Of a stretch of DNA of 64,000 bases, positions 1-11,161 are shown in pieces (the first letter of the stretch is position 1; each line of letters opens with the position of its first letter). The stretch comes from Dactylellina haptotyla. Lineage: Eukaryota > Ascomycota > Orbiliomycetes > Orbiliales > Orbiliaceae. Under the pieces are notes generated by a model. The model did not search any database and had not been told where the DNA came from. It saw nothing but the letters and a program-made list of their open reading frames with translations. The stretch is from the NCBI GenBank assembly GCA_031310005.1, contig CM062379.1, positions 310,001-374,000 of the forward strand, in the 5' to 3' direction. The translations under genes were made by a program, and so were the position numbers.

Positions 1-105
1 TCCTCCACCTCCCCGTCTTCAGAGCAACGTTACTCCTCGCCATAAAAAAAAAAAGCTTCTGCAACATTCCCAATATACGCTTATCCACTGCCTGAATTAT
101 CCAAA

Positions 106-1547
106 ATGTCCTCCCAGCTGTCTGTGAAGAAACAAAAGGGAAAGTCAGTCCACCAGTCCCGCAGACCACCACCTTCCCCACTGGCCTTGTTGCCCTCGAG
201 AATCTTTTGGGGTATATGTTCCAACCTTGATATCAAATCTCTGAGCAATCTCCTGTCGACGGGCCGTCAAGTCCGCAGGAACTTCTACACCCAAGTCAAT
301 GATGCGTACTCGCAATACCCTCCCCTGGATGCCCCATATGTCGAAGAGGTCGACGAGATGATCAATTCTATCCGCCGAAATCACCGTTCATGACTTGAAT
401 ATTGCAAAATACCTGCCGGAATTCTATATCCATGCAATAACAAACTGCGGGCTTCGAAGATACCGTGACGAGCGTTCCGACCGCGGCAAACGCTGGGAGG
501 AAGCAGAGAATGCATGGAATATAATGGGAATGGATAAACGCCTGTTTGTCGAAAAGGGCATGGAATTCGAGAGACGCCGCGGCGGCAAGAAGTTTCTCTG
601 GAAGACCAGTGCGATACTGAAGTTGGAATATCTTAAGAGGTTGGATGAAATCGCTGTGAGCTTGCATACTATTATAATCAGGGCCTGTGATACCAGCAGG
701 TTGCTCATGGAGAGGTTGAATATCGATCGTGCCGCTCTCGAGGTATTTTTACCCCCTTCCTACCATTTATATATATACGCACAGCACCACAGCGGAGGGA
801 AAGTCCCGTTTTACAATGACAAAAACACGCGCTCACCACGTTGTGATCTACGATATGCGATCTACGGGCTAACGCAGTATTGTGTCTTATAATAAATAGC
901 AATTTATGTACCGCATTCTCATCGTCTGGACGCAATCGCACCTCTTCGGCACGCAGTACAATCCGCTCAACGGCGAGATCATCTCCGTCGGCCGCATCAA
1001 GCCAAGCGTGCTCCCGATCCCGCAGCTCACAGTCCTCCCGGCCCATATCGGCAACGACCCAGCTAATATCGCCTACTTGGAAGGCGAAGTTGAGAAACAT
1101 ATGATCTCGGCGATTTCTAACTTACTCTGGCCTACTCACACTCTCGCGGGTTACTGGACTGATCAAGGTCGCTCGGACTGGGACCGCCAGATCACTACGA
1201 TGGCCAAAGTTGAGTTTGTTCGGACCGTATACCCTCCATTTCTCGTTAAGATGTTGGACTTGCGCCGTCCGGATCCCGAGTTGGGGGTTATGAACGATCA
1301 GTGGAAATACGAGGCTACGATCGGGAATTTCGAGAGGTGGTTACGTATTATTCTTGAGACTACGCAGGGAGGGGAGCTCTGGGGCTTTGATGCCAACACA
1401 GAGATGTTGGAGAAGGTGTGGGGTTGTTTGAAGGAGTTTAGAGGTGGGGGCGCCTGTGGTGAGTATTTTGATCCGGTTGATATGAGGTGTGAATGTTGCA
1501 AGGTTCGTGGTTTTCTGGAGATGGCCATGGAGCTGGATGATGACTAG
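106..1547 (+). CDS. F-box-like protein with a reading-frame break
   Basis: The start at 106 opens a segment whose residues 26-55 read as a weak F-box (LPSRIFWGICSNLD, then SLSNLLSTGRQVRR). F-box proteins are substrate adaptors of SCF ubiquitin ligases; the target here is unknown. The first frame closes at 393. The continuation lies in the +1 frame, open from 362 to 742, and is then joined by a clean phase-0 intron (743-899, GTATTT...TAG) to a last exon at 900-1547 that ends in a Cys-containing, acidic tail. So the third exon fits, but exon 1 and exon 2 do not connect without a one-base frame change near 360-390. A possible rescue is an intron at 306-459 (GTACTC...AAG), which restores the frame but has a weak acceptor. 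Either a damaged gene, a base-calling error, or an odd splice. The F-box call is moderate; the rest matches nothing I recognise. Confidence 0.5.
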
Positions 1548-2443
1548 GTCGACGAGGGGTTGGAGAGATAGTTTGATTCTACTGAGTCTGTTTTATTTTT
1601 ATTTTTATAATTATGCGGGTGTTTTTTTGATTTTTAATTTCATTTAATTTTACTGTGGTGGAGGATTGTGATTATTATTATTACTTGCGTGTACTTTATA
1701 GCCGTGATGGCTTTTAAATTTTTATGATATGGACTAACGAGCTAGAGCTACTGTGATTAACGGGCGATCTGATAATTAACAAAATGAAATTATAATCATG
1801 AAGGAATTTGAAATCCTTGATCAGTCAATAGTGAATAAAAACCCCTAAATATATGTGGAAGCTGGATTGCTTCTATAGATATCATTATTCAAGATATGTG
1901 AGGGACGACATAGTCTACGGAGTCAACCCGAGGCTGCCATCTTTCGCCAGAATTACGACAGGACACCCATATCCAATTCTCGCAGCCAATCGAGAATAAG
2001 CTTTCTCAATGTCGCACCCAGTCGCCCTCCTACCAGGATAGGCAACCCAACGTCGCTGCTTTCCTATCTCGTCGACACAACACACGAAATCCAACGTCCC
2101 CCAACCAATTTCGCTCGCCATTGAGCTTCCCGAATCGATCCCCGGAACCAGCGCTCACAAGAGGCATTTTCCTAACCCCGGGGGGTTATTCAATCGATGG
2201 GAAGTCGCAACCATGGAATCACGAGATAAACTTTCGACAGTCTCCTTTTACCCCCCTCAAACGATCAATACGTAATGTTCGCGTGGGCCGTAGTGTCCTT
2301 TTTGAACCCGCTGTCTCGTAGGGGTCTTCGGAACTACTCCCTGAAAATTCATCACTATCCGATGAGGGAAGTCTGGAAGATTCTTCAACGAAGAGGGTAA
2401 GTCTGCGAGATTTCCCCGGAAATACGGATGAGAATGATAAGGG
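1548..2443. other. Intergenic, no supported gene
   Basis: AT-rich 3' flank of the F-box-like gene. Only short ORFs are present, including a 68-codon one on the minus strand at 1915-2121 with no recognisable motif and no splice partners. The right end leads into the promoter of the next gene. Confidence 0.5.
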
Positions 2444-2450
2444 TATAAGT
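2444..2450 (+). promoter_or_regulatory. TATA-like box upstream of the 2575 gene
   Basis: TATAAGT lies about 125 nt before the chosen ATG at 2575. A start site 25-40 nt downstream of it would fall at or beyond the in-frame ATG at 2467, which supports 2575 as the true initiation codon. Confidence 0.4.
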
Positions 2451-2574
2451 AGGCATCGGTCCCCTGATGTTCAACAGTGTTCTCTCCGCAGCATTTATAC
2501 ATCAAATCTCACTTGCACATCTATATATATCCACTCGTTTTATATCTTTATTTTTTATCAATACAAGTTCTAAA

Positions 2575-3006
2575 ATGCCAGCACTCGCCCTCGTCGCCCC
2601 CACCGCCACTTTGGCCACCCCACCCCCAACCGCCACATTCAACCTCACCCTCTCCAAGGCTATCGAGGGTGAAGCTCCATCCTTCCTCCCAATCGACATC
2701 CAGTTCGCCTACAACTGGGACTGGACCAAGGGCGAAGGATACGCCACCGTCCTCTCCCTCGGCTCGAACAACACCGTCAACCAGCAGATGTTCCCCATGG
2801 GCATCAAGGACAAGCTCTCCTTCATGGCCAGACAGCGATTCGACGTCACCATCCAAGGACAGAACGGTACAGAGGATGTCTATGCCTACAGAGTTCTGTT
2901 GAACATGGATAAGGCTACCACCGATAACAAGGAGGCCGCTGTCATGGTTGGTACTGAGGGCGATATCATCATCACCACCGAGAACTGGGGAGCTACCGGA
3001 TTGTAA
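2575..3006 (+). CDS. Small intronless protein of unknown function, probably highly expressed
   Basis: 143 residues in one exon. The family is not recognised. The N-terminus is Ala/Pro/Thr-rich without a convincing signal peptide, followed by an Asp/Trp-containing core (AYNWDWTKGEGYATVLSLG) that looks like a compact beta-rich cytosolic fold, and an end with alternating hydrophobics (GDIIITTENWGATGL). Codons are strongly biased to C-ending forms in the first two thirds and the ATG context is good (CTAAAATGCC), both typical of abundant fungal proteins. An in-frame ATG at 2467 would add 36 residues, but it lies only about 20 nt after the TATA-like box and is unlikely to be transcribed. The gene converges with the F-box gene on the other strand. 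Lectin-like or stress proteins of similar size exist in fungi, but I see no diagnostic motif. Confidence 0.7.
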   Translation: MPALALVAPTATLATPPPTATFNLTLSKAIEGEAPSFLPIDIQFAYNWDWTKGEGYATVLSLGSNNTVNQQMFPMGIKDKLSFMARQRFDVTIQGQNGTEDVYAYRVLLNMDKATTDNKEAAVMVGTEGDIIITTENWGATGL

Positions 3007-3570
3007 ATTCCTTTCGGTTGAAACAAACTTCTATTTTGTATTTTTATTTTATATTTTCTTTTTTTGTTCTAAACCGTGGTAATCTGGGTATATAAAAGTT
3101 ACAATCATGGAGGGGTAAAACAAAGTGGGGCCATACGTGGCTATATGCAGTCGATATGTACTATAATGCAAATTCTGATATACATGGACTAGTAGCAGTT
3201 ATAACAATTGTACAAAAGAAAAGAAGAAGAAAAAAAAGATTAGACATTAATATGCACGTGCGTTCGTGACCAGCGAACACTTGAAAGGAATTTGTACACT
3301 ATGCCGAAAACGAGAGTATGCTAGTAATGATTTGTGAACAAAAGAAAAAGCTGGGGTGAGAAAAAGTATAAGGTCAGTTGAAAATTAAATCCGAAAACTC
3401 CATTTTTTGCGCCTGAGGGTATAATAGTTTGTATGTACGATTAGAAGAGAGATTCCAGCTCTCTTCTTGTGTCAATTTATCTACCACCAATCATTCTGTG
3501 TAACGTAGTCTGTGATCTTTTTGAGACCACCGACACCGCCAGCACTTGATTCATGTATGCTGCGTGAGGT
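3007..3570. other. Intergenic between convergent genes
   Basis: AT-rich region shared by the 3' ends of the 2575 gene (plus) and the F-box gene (minus). Purine tracts occur near 3215-3238. No ORF worth calling. Confidence 0.6.
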
Positions 3571-5103
3571 CTACTCCGACAGTCGCTCGAGCTGGTCCAG
3601 GACGTCGTTCTTGGCCTCCTGAAAGCTGATCAGTACCTCTTGGTAGTCGTAGAGGTAGCAGGTCCAGTCTACTGATGGCGCTTTTCGGTGGTACTTGGTC
3701 TTTGGCGGGGTCAGATTGATGACTTTGGTGAGGTACACCGGTGAGAACATTTGCACGAATGCATTCTCCGCCGCTTCACCGAGGAATTGATCTTCCTCTG
3801 TATCGATCGGTTGTTTCCTCCCGTCGCTGTCAAAAACGCACCGACAGAGAACCTCGCGAACCACAATCTTCGCTCGTCGCCAGTAGTTTGACAACTCGGT
3901 CTCATGGAGTAAATCGTTCTCGTCAGATGAGAGCGACGCGAGATGAAATCCTTGCTTTTCGTAGTATTTGCCTCTGTAGATGCACGCCATTTTGGGCAGT
4001 GGGAGAAGGATACCGTCGTCATCATGATACTCTCCGGGGACGTCTTGGTCGTCAATGCCGGTATAGACCTCCCAGTGGCGGTAGAGGTCGAAGATGACGT
4101 TTTGGGCAAAGTAGAGGATGACACGGTAGACGAGCATCTTGACCTCGCGGTCATTATAGTCCATCTTTGCTAACTCCTGGAGAACCCTCTCCTCAAGCTC
4201 GAAGATAGCTGTTTCAAGGTTCTTGAGGTAGATTACATGGTTGAGGAGGTAGCGTGGGCGATTTGGGATCCGACGGTCCAGCAGTAAATCTTCGACATAG
4301 TCATGCTTAGGCTAAAATTTTATTAGAGAGGAATATTATGATAGATTTTTATGGAGAAAAGCTCACCTGGAGAACCATATGTCCGTTGATACGTCCCTTA
4401 ACCTGCTCCTCTCTCGAAGGTAGGTACCACATTGAACTCTTGTGATATTTCGAGAAATCCGCATACTCAAACGGGAACCATTGCGGGAAACTCTCATCTT
4501 GGAATGAGTTCTTCATAGCAGATGTAAGAATTGGTCCACACTGGTCTTCATATAGCGCCTCGTGATGCTTGCGAGCTTCAACGAAGGACTTCAAGTCATC
4601 AACGTCTAGTAGCTTCATGATGTTTACTAGCAGGTGATTCGGGAGGTCGCGGAGCTTGGTCTTCGGCCGTATGATGACATTTTTCAACGGCGATGGCGTC
4701 CGCGGGGTATATGTGCTCCAATCACCAGATGTTGGGCGCCGCCTTTCGACGGTCCCACCGGGGATTGAGTTTATTCGGCTTGCCGAATATAGCTCGATAA
4801 TCCGATATTTCGGATTGGTGTACTCCTTGCCATTTTTGACAATTCTCGGTTCCTGTGTAACCAAAAGTTAGCTATGCAATCGACGAGATGTGCGCGCACT
4901 AAATGTCCGCCAATTGTCGGACGAAGAACACTTACAATGGCGAGAGAACTGTGCCTTTCAGCAACATACTCCGACTCCGTATCCGTCCATACTCTTTTGA
5001 AGCTCCAAAACGGGAATTCAGTGCGGGGAATCGCCGTATCCGGTAGCGTCCGAGAGGTATACACCCTCCTGCTCGAAGAAGTCGAAGCCGCAAGACTAGG
5101 CAT
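3571..5103 (-). CDS. F-box domain protein
   Basis: Three exons: 5103-4936, 4852-4367 and 4311-3571, giving 464 residues. Both introns have canonical ends (GTAAGT...CAG, GTGAGC...TAG) and keep phase 0. The F-box is at about residues 122-160 (LRDLPNHLLVNIMKLLDVDD), the hydrophobic spacing that binds Skp1. No WD40 or LRR repeats follow; the C-terminal 250 residues are mixed alpha-helical, with many Tyr and acidic residues, ending in a Leu/Glu-rich helix. The expected role is substrate recruitment to an SCF E3 ligase; the substrate cannot be inferred. The first 60 residues are Ser/Arg-rich and probably disordered. The start was chosen as the first ATG in frame, 27 nt before a TATATAAATATATA tract on the complement, so a slightly different transcription start is possible. 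Confidence 0.8.
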
Positions 5104-6158
5104 TGTATATAAATATATAAAGGTCGATTGATCAGTTTTATCTTTGAAGCGCAGAAGTCAATCAGGCTCGCAATGACAGGTCGATAACAATCAGAAAAGA
5201 AAGAGAAGGGAAAGATCAGTGCGGGATTGCAATAATATTTATAAATTTGATGTTTCGCAGAGTGGGTACCTCGTTATATTTTCATAACACTCCAAAGGAT
5301 ACTATTATTCCTCCAGGTCGAGGGTAAATTCGCAAGGTGCCTGCAACACATTTTCTGCAACACCCCACTGGAAAATGCCACATGCGGTTGCCCAATGACA
5401 CCTCACTTTGCAGACGGTGGAGGGTAGGTACTTCTACTTGTTACGTAGCTGCCGGTACGCTGGTTCTTGTGGGGGGCACAGGCGCTGTTTGATTAACAAT
5501 TGTCGCTGACAGCATGCGATTACTTTCGCGTCGTACTCTGTACCGTCACGTACACGTAGGCACGATCTATCGGGTAAAGCACGAGATCGTGAGCTGTTGA
5601 GCACCGCTAGATCCATTTTGGTAGACCCATGTACGAACAGTCTACCCCTTTTATTGACTTGATTCTGGTATTGTAATGTATTGAGGAATAATAAGTTGGT
5701 ACCCCAAAAATCGCCCTCTATAATTGAAAAATTTTGTTATTACATACGATTTTGCAAATTACTGTGGGATTAATCTGGAGCCAAGAGCTTGGTCAAAGAA
5801 CTTGGGACGAGGGGGAATATATGGAATTCGACAAGAGTGCTACCACAATATTAATTGAAAACCATGTTTCAATGAATTCTACTGAGTATCTGAGGACTGG
5901 CTACTTGACTACCTAGGCGCAATTATCTCCGGCCATTAACCTTCAACTGCTTCGTAGTTATCGCCGTTTCAAAGCAATCATGGGCTAGTCGCAGGAGATC
6001 CCGATTACTCATTGCCACTAAATGTACTTTTTCTCGAGCTAAAGAATTTTTATTTTGAACGCTCTACTGCGACTACTTCTGCATTACATGAGATTTAAAC
6101 CTTGTATATACAATATTTATCGTATAGGACGTGGGTACACGCTATTGGCAATCGTAAT
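5104..6158. other. Intergenic, no supported gene
   Basis: Promoter side of the F-box gene and 3' side of the AA7 oxidase. Two 60-codon ORFs (5434-5616 minus, 5734-5916 plus) have no motif and are treated as chance. AT-rich after 5650. Confidence 0.5.
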
Positions 6159-8397
6159 TTAGAGGGGCTGAACAGCCTGAGGATTATAAAAAACATCATC
6201 CGGATCATATAGCGACTTGATTGACCGGAGCCGTGGATAGCTTACTCTCCAATAGTCATTTCCGTACTCGGTTGGTGGCAACGTTGGGTCGGCATAATTG
6301 ATATACATACCCCACGTAGAGTTTTGAGATATTGAAGTAACGGTATTAACCCAGCCGTTGAGAAAGCCAAACCCGTCCGAAGGATAACTACCGCTGTAAA
6401 CGCTATCATAAAATTGATATTTAAACGTAGCATTGCGGTGAGCGTATGCGCCACCGGCATCTCCAGTGATGCTGCCAATGTAAGAGGTAGGTCCGCCGTG
6501 CAAATCTATCATCATGTACCATGACTATGACAATCTTCGTCAGATCTTGTTTCATTTTTAACATTATATTTCTTTGACACTTACTCTCCCAACAGATTTC
6601 GCTGTGTTAAACCAATACGCCACAAAGGCATCCATTGCGGCCGGCGACAACTGAGTTGTCATCAAACTCTTTGCAAACTAGATTTGAATTCGGGTTAGTA
6701 CCTGTCCATATCATCCGGTCGAAAGTACCTACAAAAGTTTCATGCTAACCAAATTAGTCGAGATCTTAGTAAATATAAATAAGGATTTCAAACTTACAGC
6801 ATCATAGTCTAAAGGTGGACTCATGCTTGCATAGGCATAGTTGTTCAAACTATCAAGCCAATTCATAACAGAAACACTGCTAGAAGCTGGTGTGCCTAAC
6901 TTAGAAAGTAATGGACTTATGGCAGCGTCGAAAGTTGATCTATCCCCATAGTAGACACCCACAACCTGAACGTTAAAAACACCAACCCAAAAACGAAGAT
7001 TCAGCTCTCTTGGGAATTGCGTTGAGTTAGCATAAGCCTGTAAGGCTTCAAGACTGGTTCTTGCCTGGGCTTGGTTCCAGTTAAATGAGTAGTTGTAAAC
7101 CACGTTACTATCCGGGGCCGGGAACGTATTGAATTTCATAGAAATGACAATACCGTAAGATCCCCCAGCACCTCTCAGGGCCCAAAAGAGATCACTGTTT
7201 TGCGTGGCCGAAGCGGTGACAATAGTTCCATTGATGATGACAACTTGGGCCTCGATTAGCCAGTCCAATGCCAGACCACGAGTGTGGGAGCTATAACCAT
7301 ATCCTCCATGAAGGACATGCCCTCCAATACCAACCCTATTCAACATTAGATTAGCATCCAATTTAAGTATTTGCATCAAACCTGAAGTTCAACATACCCT
7401 GGACAGGTACCATGGCTGATGGCGCGCTTTCCTTGATTGTATAAAGCCTGCGCGACATTACCTAAACGCGCTCCTGGTTGAATCGTGGCAATGTTCGTTG
7501 TGGTATCCAAAGTCACGTTATTGAAATACTTCATATTAATCATCAAATGGCCATTCTCGCCACCAATTCCATGATTGGCATAGCTGTGGCCTCCTGCTTT
7601 GGCTGTGATTTTGAGTTTGTACTGAACGCCACAAAGTACGGCAGCTTGCACTTGCGGGATAGTTGTTGGCATCGCTATCGCCGCTGGGGTAAATGGAAGA
7701 CGTAAATTGAACCCCTTTGCCTCAAAGGTAAATGAACTTGACCCTGGAAGAGCCTGTGGAACGTTTTTAGAATTCAGACAGTCTAAGATGGTTCCAGTAG
7801 GTTGGGTAGTGGGGGAGCTCGAAGTTGTGGTCCTTGTAGAGCTAGTTGTGGAAGTGGTCGTAGTTGTCCGGGAAGAAGTAGTTGTAGAAGTAGTGGTAGT
7901 TGTCCGTGACAAAGTCGTAGAACTAGTCGTAGTTATCGGGGTAGTCGTTGTGGTAGTCGTTGTGGTTCTAGATGTCGTGGTGGTTGTGACCGCCGTAGTA
8001 GTCGTACGAGTGGAGCTTGTCGTCGGTTGAGGAACGCATTGAAAATAATATGCATTGAGGCTAGAGGCAATCAACCGATACACCGTTAACGATTGCATCG
8101 ATTGTAATCGAGAAACTATTCAAGATCTCGTGGTATGCTCGCTTGAATCTGCTTGAGCCCAGTATACGCATTCAATGTCAACTTACGTCGAACAAGCGCT
8201 ACCACCTGCGCATTGTGTCGCCCCCGTATATCCTATTCCACCGCCTGTTGATCCAAGATAGTCAGTACAAGTATTTTTCTATCAATTTTAACATATCTAT
8301 AGAATGGAAACTTACATTGCCCCCAAAGAGATTGCGTTTGGGCATATACGGTAGAAGCTGCCACCAAAGACGAGACTACGAGGTGTCGAAACTTCAT
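6159..8397 (-). CDS. Secreted AA7 oligosaccharide oxidase with N-terminal CBM1
   Basis: Seven exons: 8397-8316, 8244-8187, 8060-7398, 7335-6798, 6744-6733, 6677-6585, 6524-6159; 603 residues, all phases consistent. A signal peptide (residues 1-19, ending TVYA) is followed by a CBM1 at about 24-55, with the family pattern WGQCGGIGYTGATQC...YYFQC, then a Thr/Ser linker (about 60-136), then a berberine-bridge-type FAD domain. His205 (AGGHSYA) and Cys266 (GTCPG) are the two positions that carry bicovalent 8-alpha/6-S FAD in gluco- and chito-oligosaccharide oxidases, and the C-terminal BBE motif (YNPQAVQP) is present. Expected reaction: oxidation of the reducing-end C1 hydroxyl of oligosaccharides to lactone with release of H2O2, outside the cell. 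The CBM1 should hold it on cellulose or chitin. The 12-nt exon 5 (residues HETF) is needed to join the conserved segment DYDA to FAKSL. The substrate cannot be decided from sequence. Confidence 0.88.
7819..8050 (-). repeat. Thr-codon minisatellite encoding the CBM1-AA7 linker
   Basis: On the minus strand, runs of ACC/ACT/ACG with interspersed AGC/TCT/CGG encode about 75 Thr/Ser-rich residues. It is the expected O-glycosylated spacer between a CBM1 and a catalytic domain. Repeat length is likely variable between strains. Confidence 0.75.
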
Positions 8398-8517
8398 TTA
8401 GGCGGGCAAATCCGAGTGCTACGGGATATTCTTCTTTAAAATTAGCTACTACAGAGGAACAGCCACTTTCATATGTATATCTACTCCAGCTTGGCGCCAC
8501 GGCGCCAATGCATTTGA

Positions 8518-8526
8518 TTTATATAC
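8518..8526 (-). promoter_or_regulatory. TATA box of the AA7 oxidase
   Basis: TATATAAAT on the minus strand, about 120 nt upstream of the ATG at 8397, the usual spacing for a fungal TATA promoter. Confidence 0.5.
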
Positions 8527-10213
8527 AGGTCCACGGTATACGTTTCGTTGTTCCTGGATAGAACATCTTGAGACAGGACTTTAGGCACAGCTTTCCGGCC
8601 GTTATCATCCGGCCGTTCTGGCAATTTATTCCTTGCGGAATCCAAATAAGCTACATCCGAAATATATAGACGAAGGAAAAGCGCCACGAGGAAGTCTGCG
8701 ACACAACAACTTCCCGAGATCAGGCTAAATTCTCCGAGTTGCTGGAAAACCCTAGTCAGATCCCAGGAAATTTTTAAAAACAGGCAAGGGAACCCAGTCA
8801 TCATGTATTACCATCCTCAATAACCTCATCAACACGAGCTGGATTGGGACCCACGTTGGAAGTTTTGTCCTTGCTAACTGTTAATTGTATAGCCGGATTG
8901 CGCACGTCCCAAGAGTTTTTGACTAAGTTTCTAAACCACAGAAATGAATGCAATCCCGAATCTGCAAGCTGGTTAGAGAATCTCGCCTAATGAAGCACCA
9001 TTTTCGGCCCGTCTGAACGACTGACCTTCATCCGAGGTAATTCGTGTATTTGCACGCGCATACGTCGTCAGTTAAGTCCAGGTGGTCTTACATTTACACC
9101 GTCTGAATGATCTCATGACCTCTTAAGACCATTAATAACATCTGCGTAATCTAAGAATAAAATATTCAGAATTTCAACAATCTTTGGCTATATTTTGAGG
9201 TGTTAACCCCGTTGTTTTGAAGAGTTATCTCACAGGCTACAGATCAGAATACTTGAGCAATAAGAAATTATATCGTATGCCTCCGGCAGTCCTAGACGGC
9301 ATCTGGCTCGCAAGACAAAATAAAAACGGCATTTTTTTATATTACATATTTTTCACAAAGGTGGACTACCGATGAGGATAAAATATCCTATTTGGGTATG
9401 GCGATATATAGATATATATAATTCTATAAGTTGCACGTTCATTAATATCACATTTAGACCTATTAAAAGTAAAACTACGCACGTGCTTCATATCTTAGCC
9501 TAGCCAATGACCCCGCAGGAAAACAACTTTAAATCATCGAGGCTATCTTGACGAATACAGACGAGAATACGAAAAAGGTGCTTACCCCCCGTGGGCTGAG
9601 ACTTTTGCTCCGGCAAAATGGGATATCGTATCAGCTGCATGACGGATATGTGTCAGCCAATCTGTGAGGTGGAAATGCAACATCTCAATTAAAGTTCGCA
9701 ATGTATGCGAACTGTAAATATCGTATGGTCGATGTCACTAGGTCAACGGTCAATAACACTAATTATCACTAGATATCTGTGACAAGTTCTGGGAGGACAT
9801 ATTCGCTAGGGGCATTCCCTTTTTTCCAGCGAGAAATTATAGCATCTTATTAAAATTTCAAATGATTCGTTTCTGTAATACCCCTAAAAATACTTTTCTC
9901 CCGAGCATTGTCAATCCATCAAGCGATATAGTATCTTCCGGAGACCTCAGTTTGAGGGAAATCTTGAAAATGATGTCGATGAATGAATTGTCGTCATTCG
10001 CCTCTATTTGAATGTGATTTAGGATTTCCACACTTTTGGACAGTCGCGCTGCCAAGAATTATCCAGCTATATCAGGTAGCGACCGAGCTCTGACTCGAGT
10101 TCGTAAATAATAGAAGGCTTGATTATCTCCGGGATCAGGGCTCAGAAGCCTAAGCCCTTCCAATTTAAAATGATCAACCACATTCCCTAATACTCCGAGA
10201 ACTAATTGAACCT

Positions 10214-10231
10214 TATATATATATATATATA
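10214..10231. repeat. (TA)9 microsatellite
   Basis: Uninterrupted alternating T and A in an AT-rich intergenic context. Confidence 0.9.
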
Positions 10232-11161
10232 CAACTGGCAAGGTACATGCCAACGAGAGCGAGTTTGAAGTTCTAACTCCCTTTTATCGGTCCTAATAAT
10301 ATTAGGGGCAGAACTCAAACAGATCATGAGCTTATGTATAATTAGAAGCTATTTTCGGACAAAATTCGTCTCAAGAGCACCGACAAGCGGATAAATTTGG
10401 AAGTGCTCAAGTGGAAATGCCTTCTGGATCATTCTCGCTGCGGCTAAAGGATTAGGGTGGGTGTGCTTTAGACAATGATAGAACTGTCTAGATACGATAT
10501 CCTTCGGGCTTCTATCGATATATTTGTATTTATGCATCTAGATGGCCATCGATGGTTGCTTTACAAACGCCGGTTAGTTTCTCATGCAATTCACAGGCTC
10601 GGGGGACGCTAGAACACCAGGACGCGGCAATACAGAACATAAATCTCCAAACATCATCAATACAGTTAGACTCACACAAGCTTACAAGCTTGCAATACGT
10701 TGGCTTTGCGGTTGAGCTTTCAGTTACGTTACGATTCCAACACAGTTTCCTAAAATGGACAAGGCCAGCCAATTGCAAGATGCGAAATACCCAAGAAAGC
10801 CCGAAGCCAATCGTTGACCACGACTATCACCAATTCTTTCGCTTCGACCTCTTGCGCACCCTCTCTCCGTCATTCCTCGACGACGCGTATGCTATGGCCA
10901 AAGTATTACAGGTGAAATAATGTTGCCACTCGAGACTGGGAGAAGAGCTTAACCAGTCTCCAAAAATGCGTTGCCACAGCGCGTAAAGTGGCCGACCAAA
11001 ACAACATGACCACGCGCACCAACCTCAACCGCAACCGCAACCTCCTACCGACAGGCCAACATCAGCCATAACCTGTATGCGATACCATGCAACGAGACTC
11101 CCCGACGCCAGGAACTCTCCCGTCCCTCATATTCTTTCGAGAACCTGGCTGAGAGATCACG

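Larger units (their letters stand above)
8398..11161. other. Intergenic region, 2.8 kb
   Basis: Upstream region shared by the divergent AA7 oxidase (minus) and DUF2439 gene (plus). Contains a TA dinucleotide run at 10214-10231 and several unconnected ORFs of 60-122 codons on both strands (for example 9858-10055, 10349-10537 and 10530-10778 minus). I could not join them into a gene. Confidence 0.5.

Noticed and set aside
2467-2574. Upstream in-frame ATG of the 2575 gene
   Set aside because: Only about 20 nt after the TATA-like box, so probably at or before the transcription start.
7707-8030. Val-rich 107-codon ORF on the plus strand
   Set aside because: Mirror of the Thr-codon linker of the AA7 oxidase.
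9858-10778. Series of minus-strand ORFs, considered as a spliced gene
   Set aside because: No in-phase GT/AG borders link them and the translated pieces show no domain.
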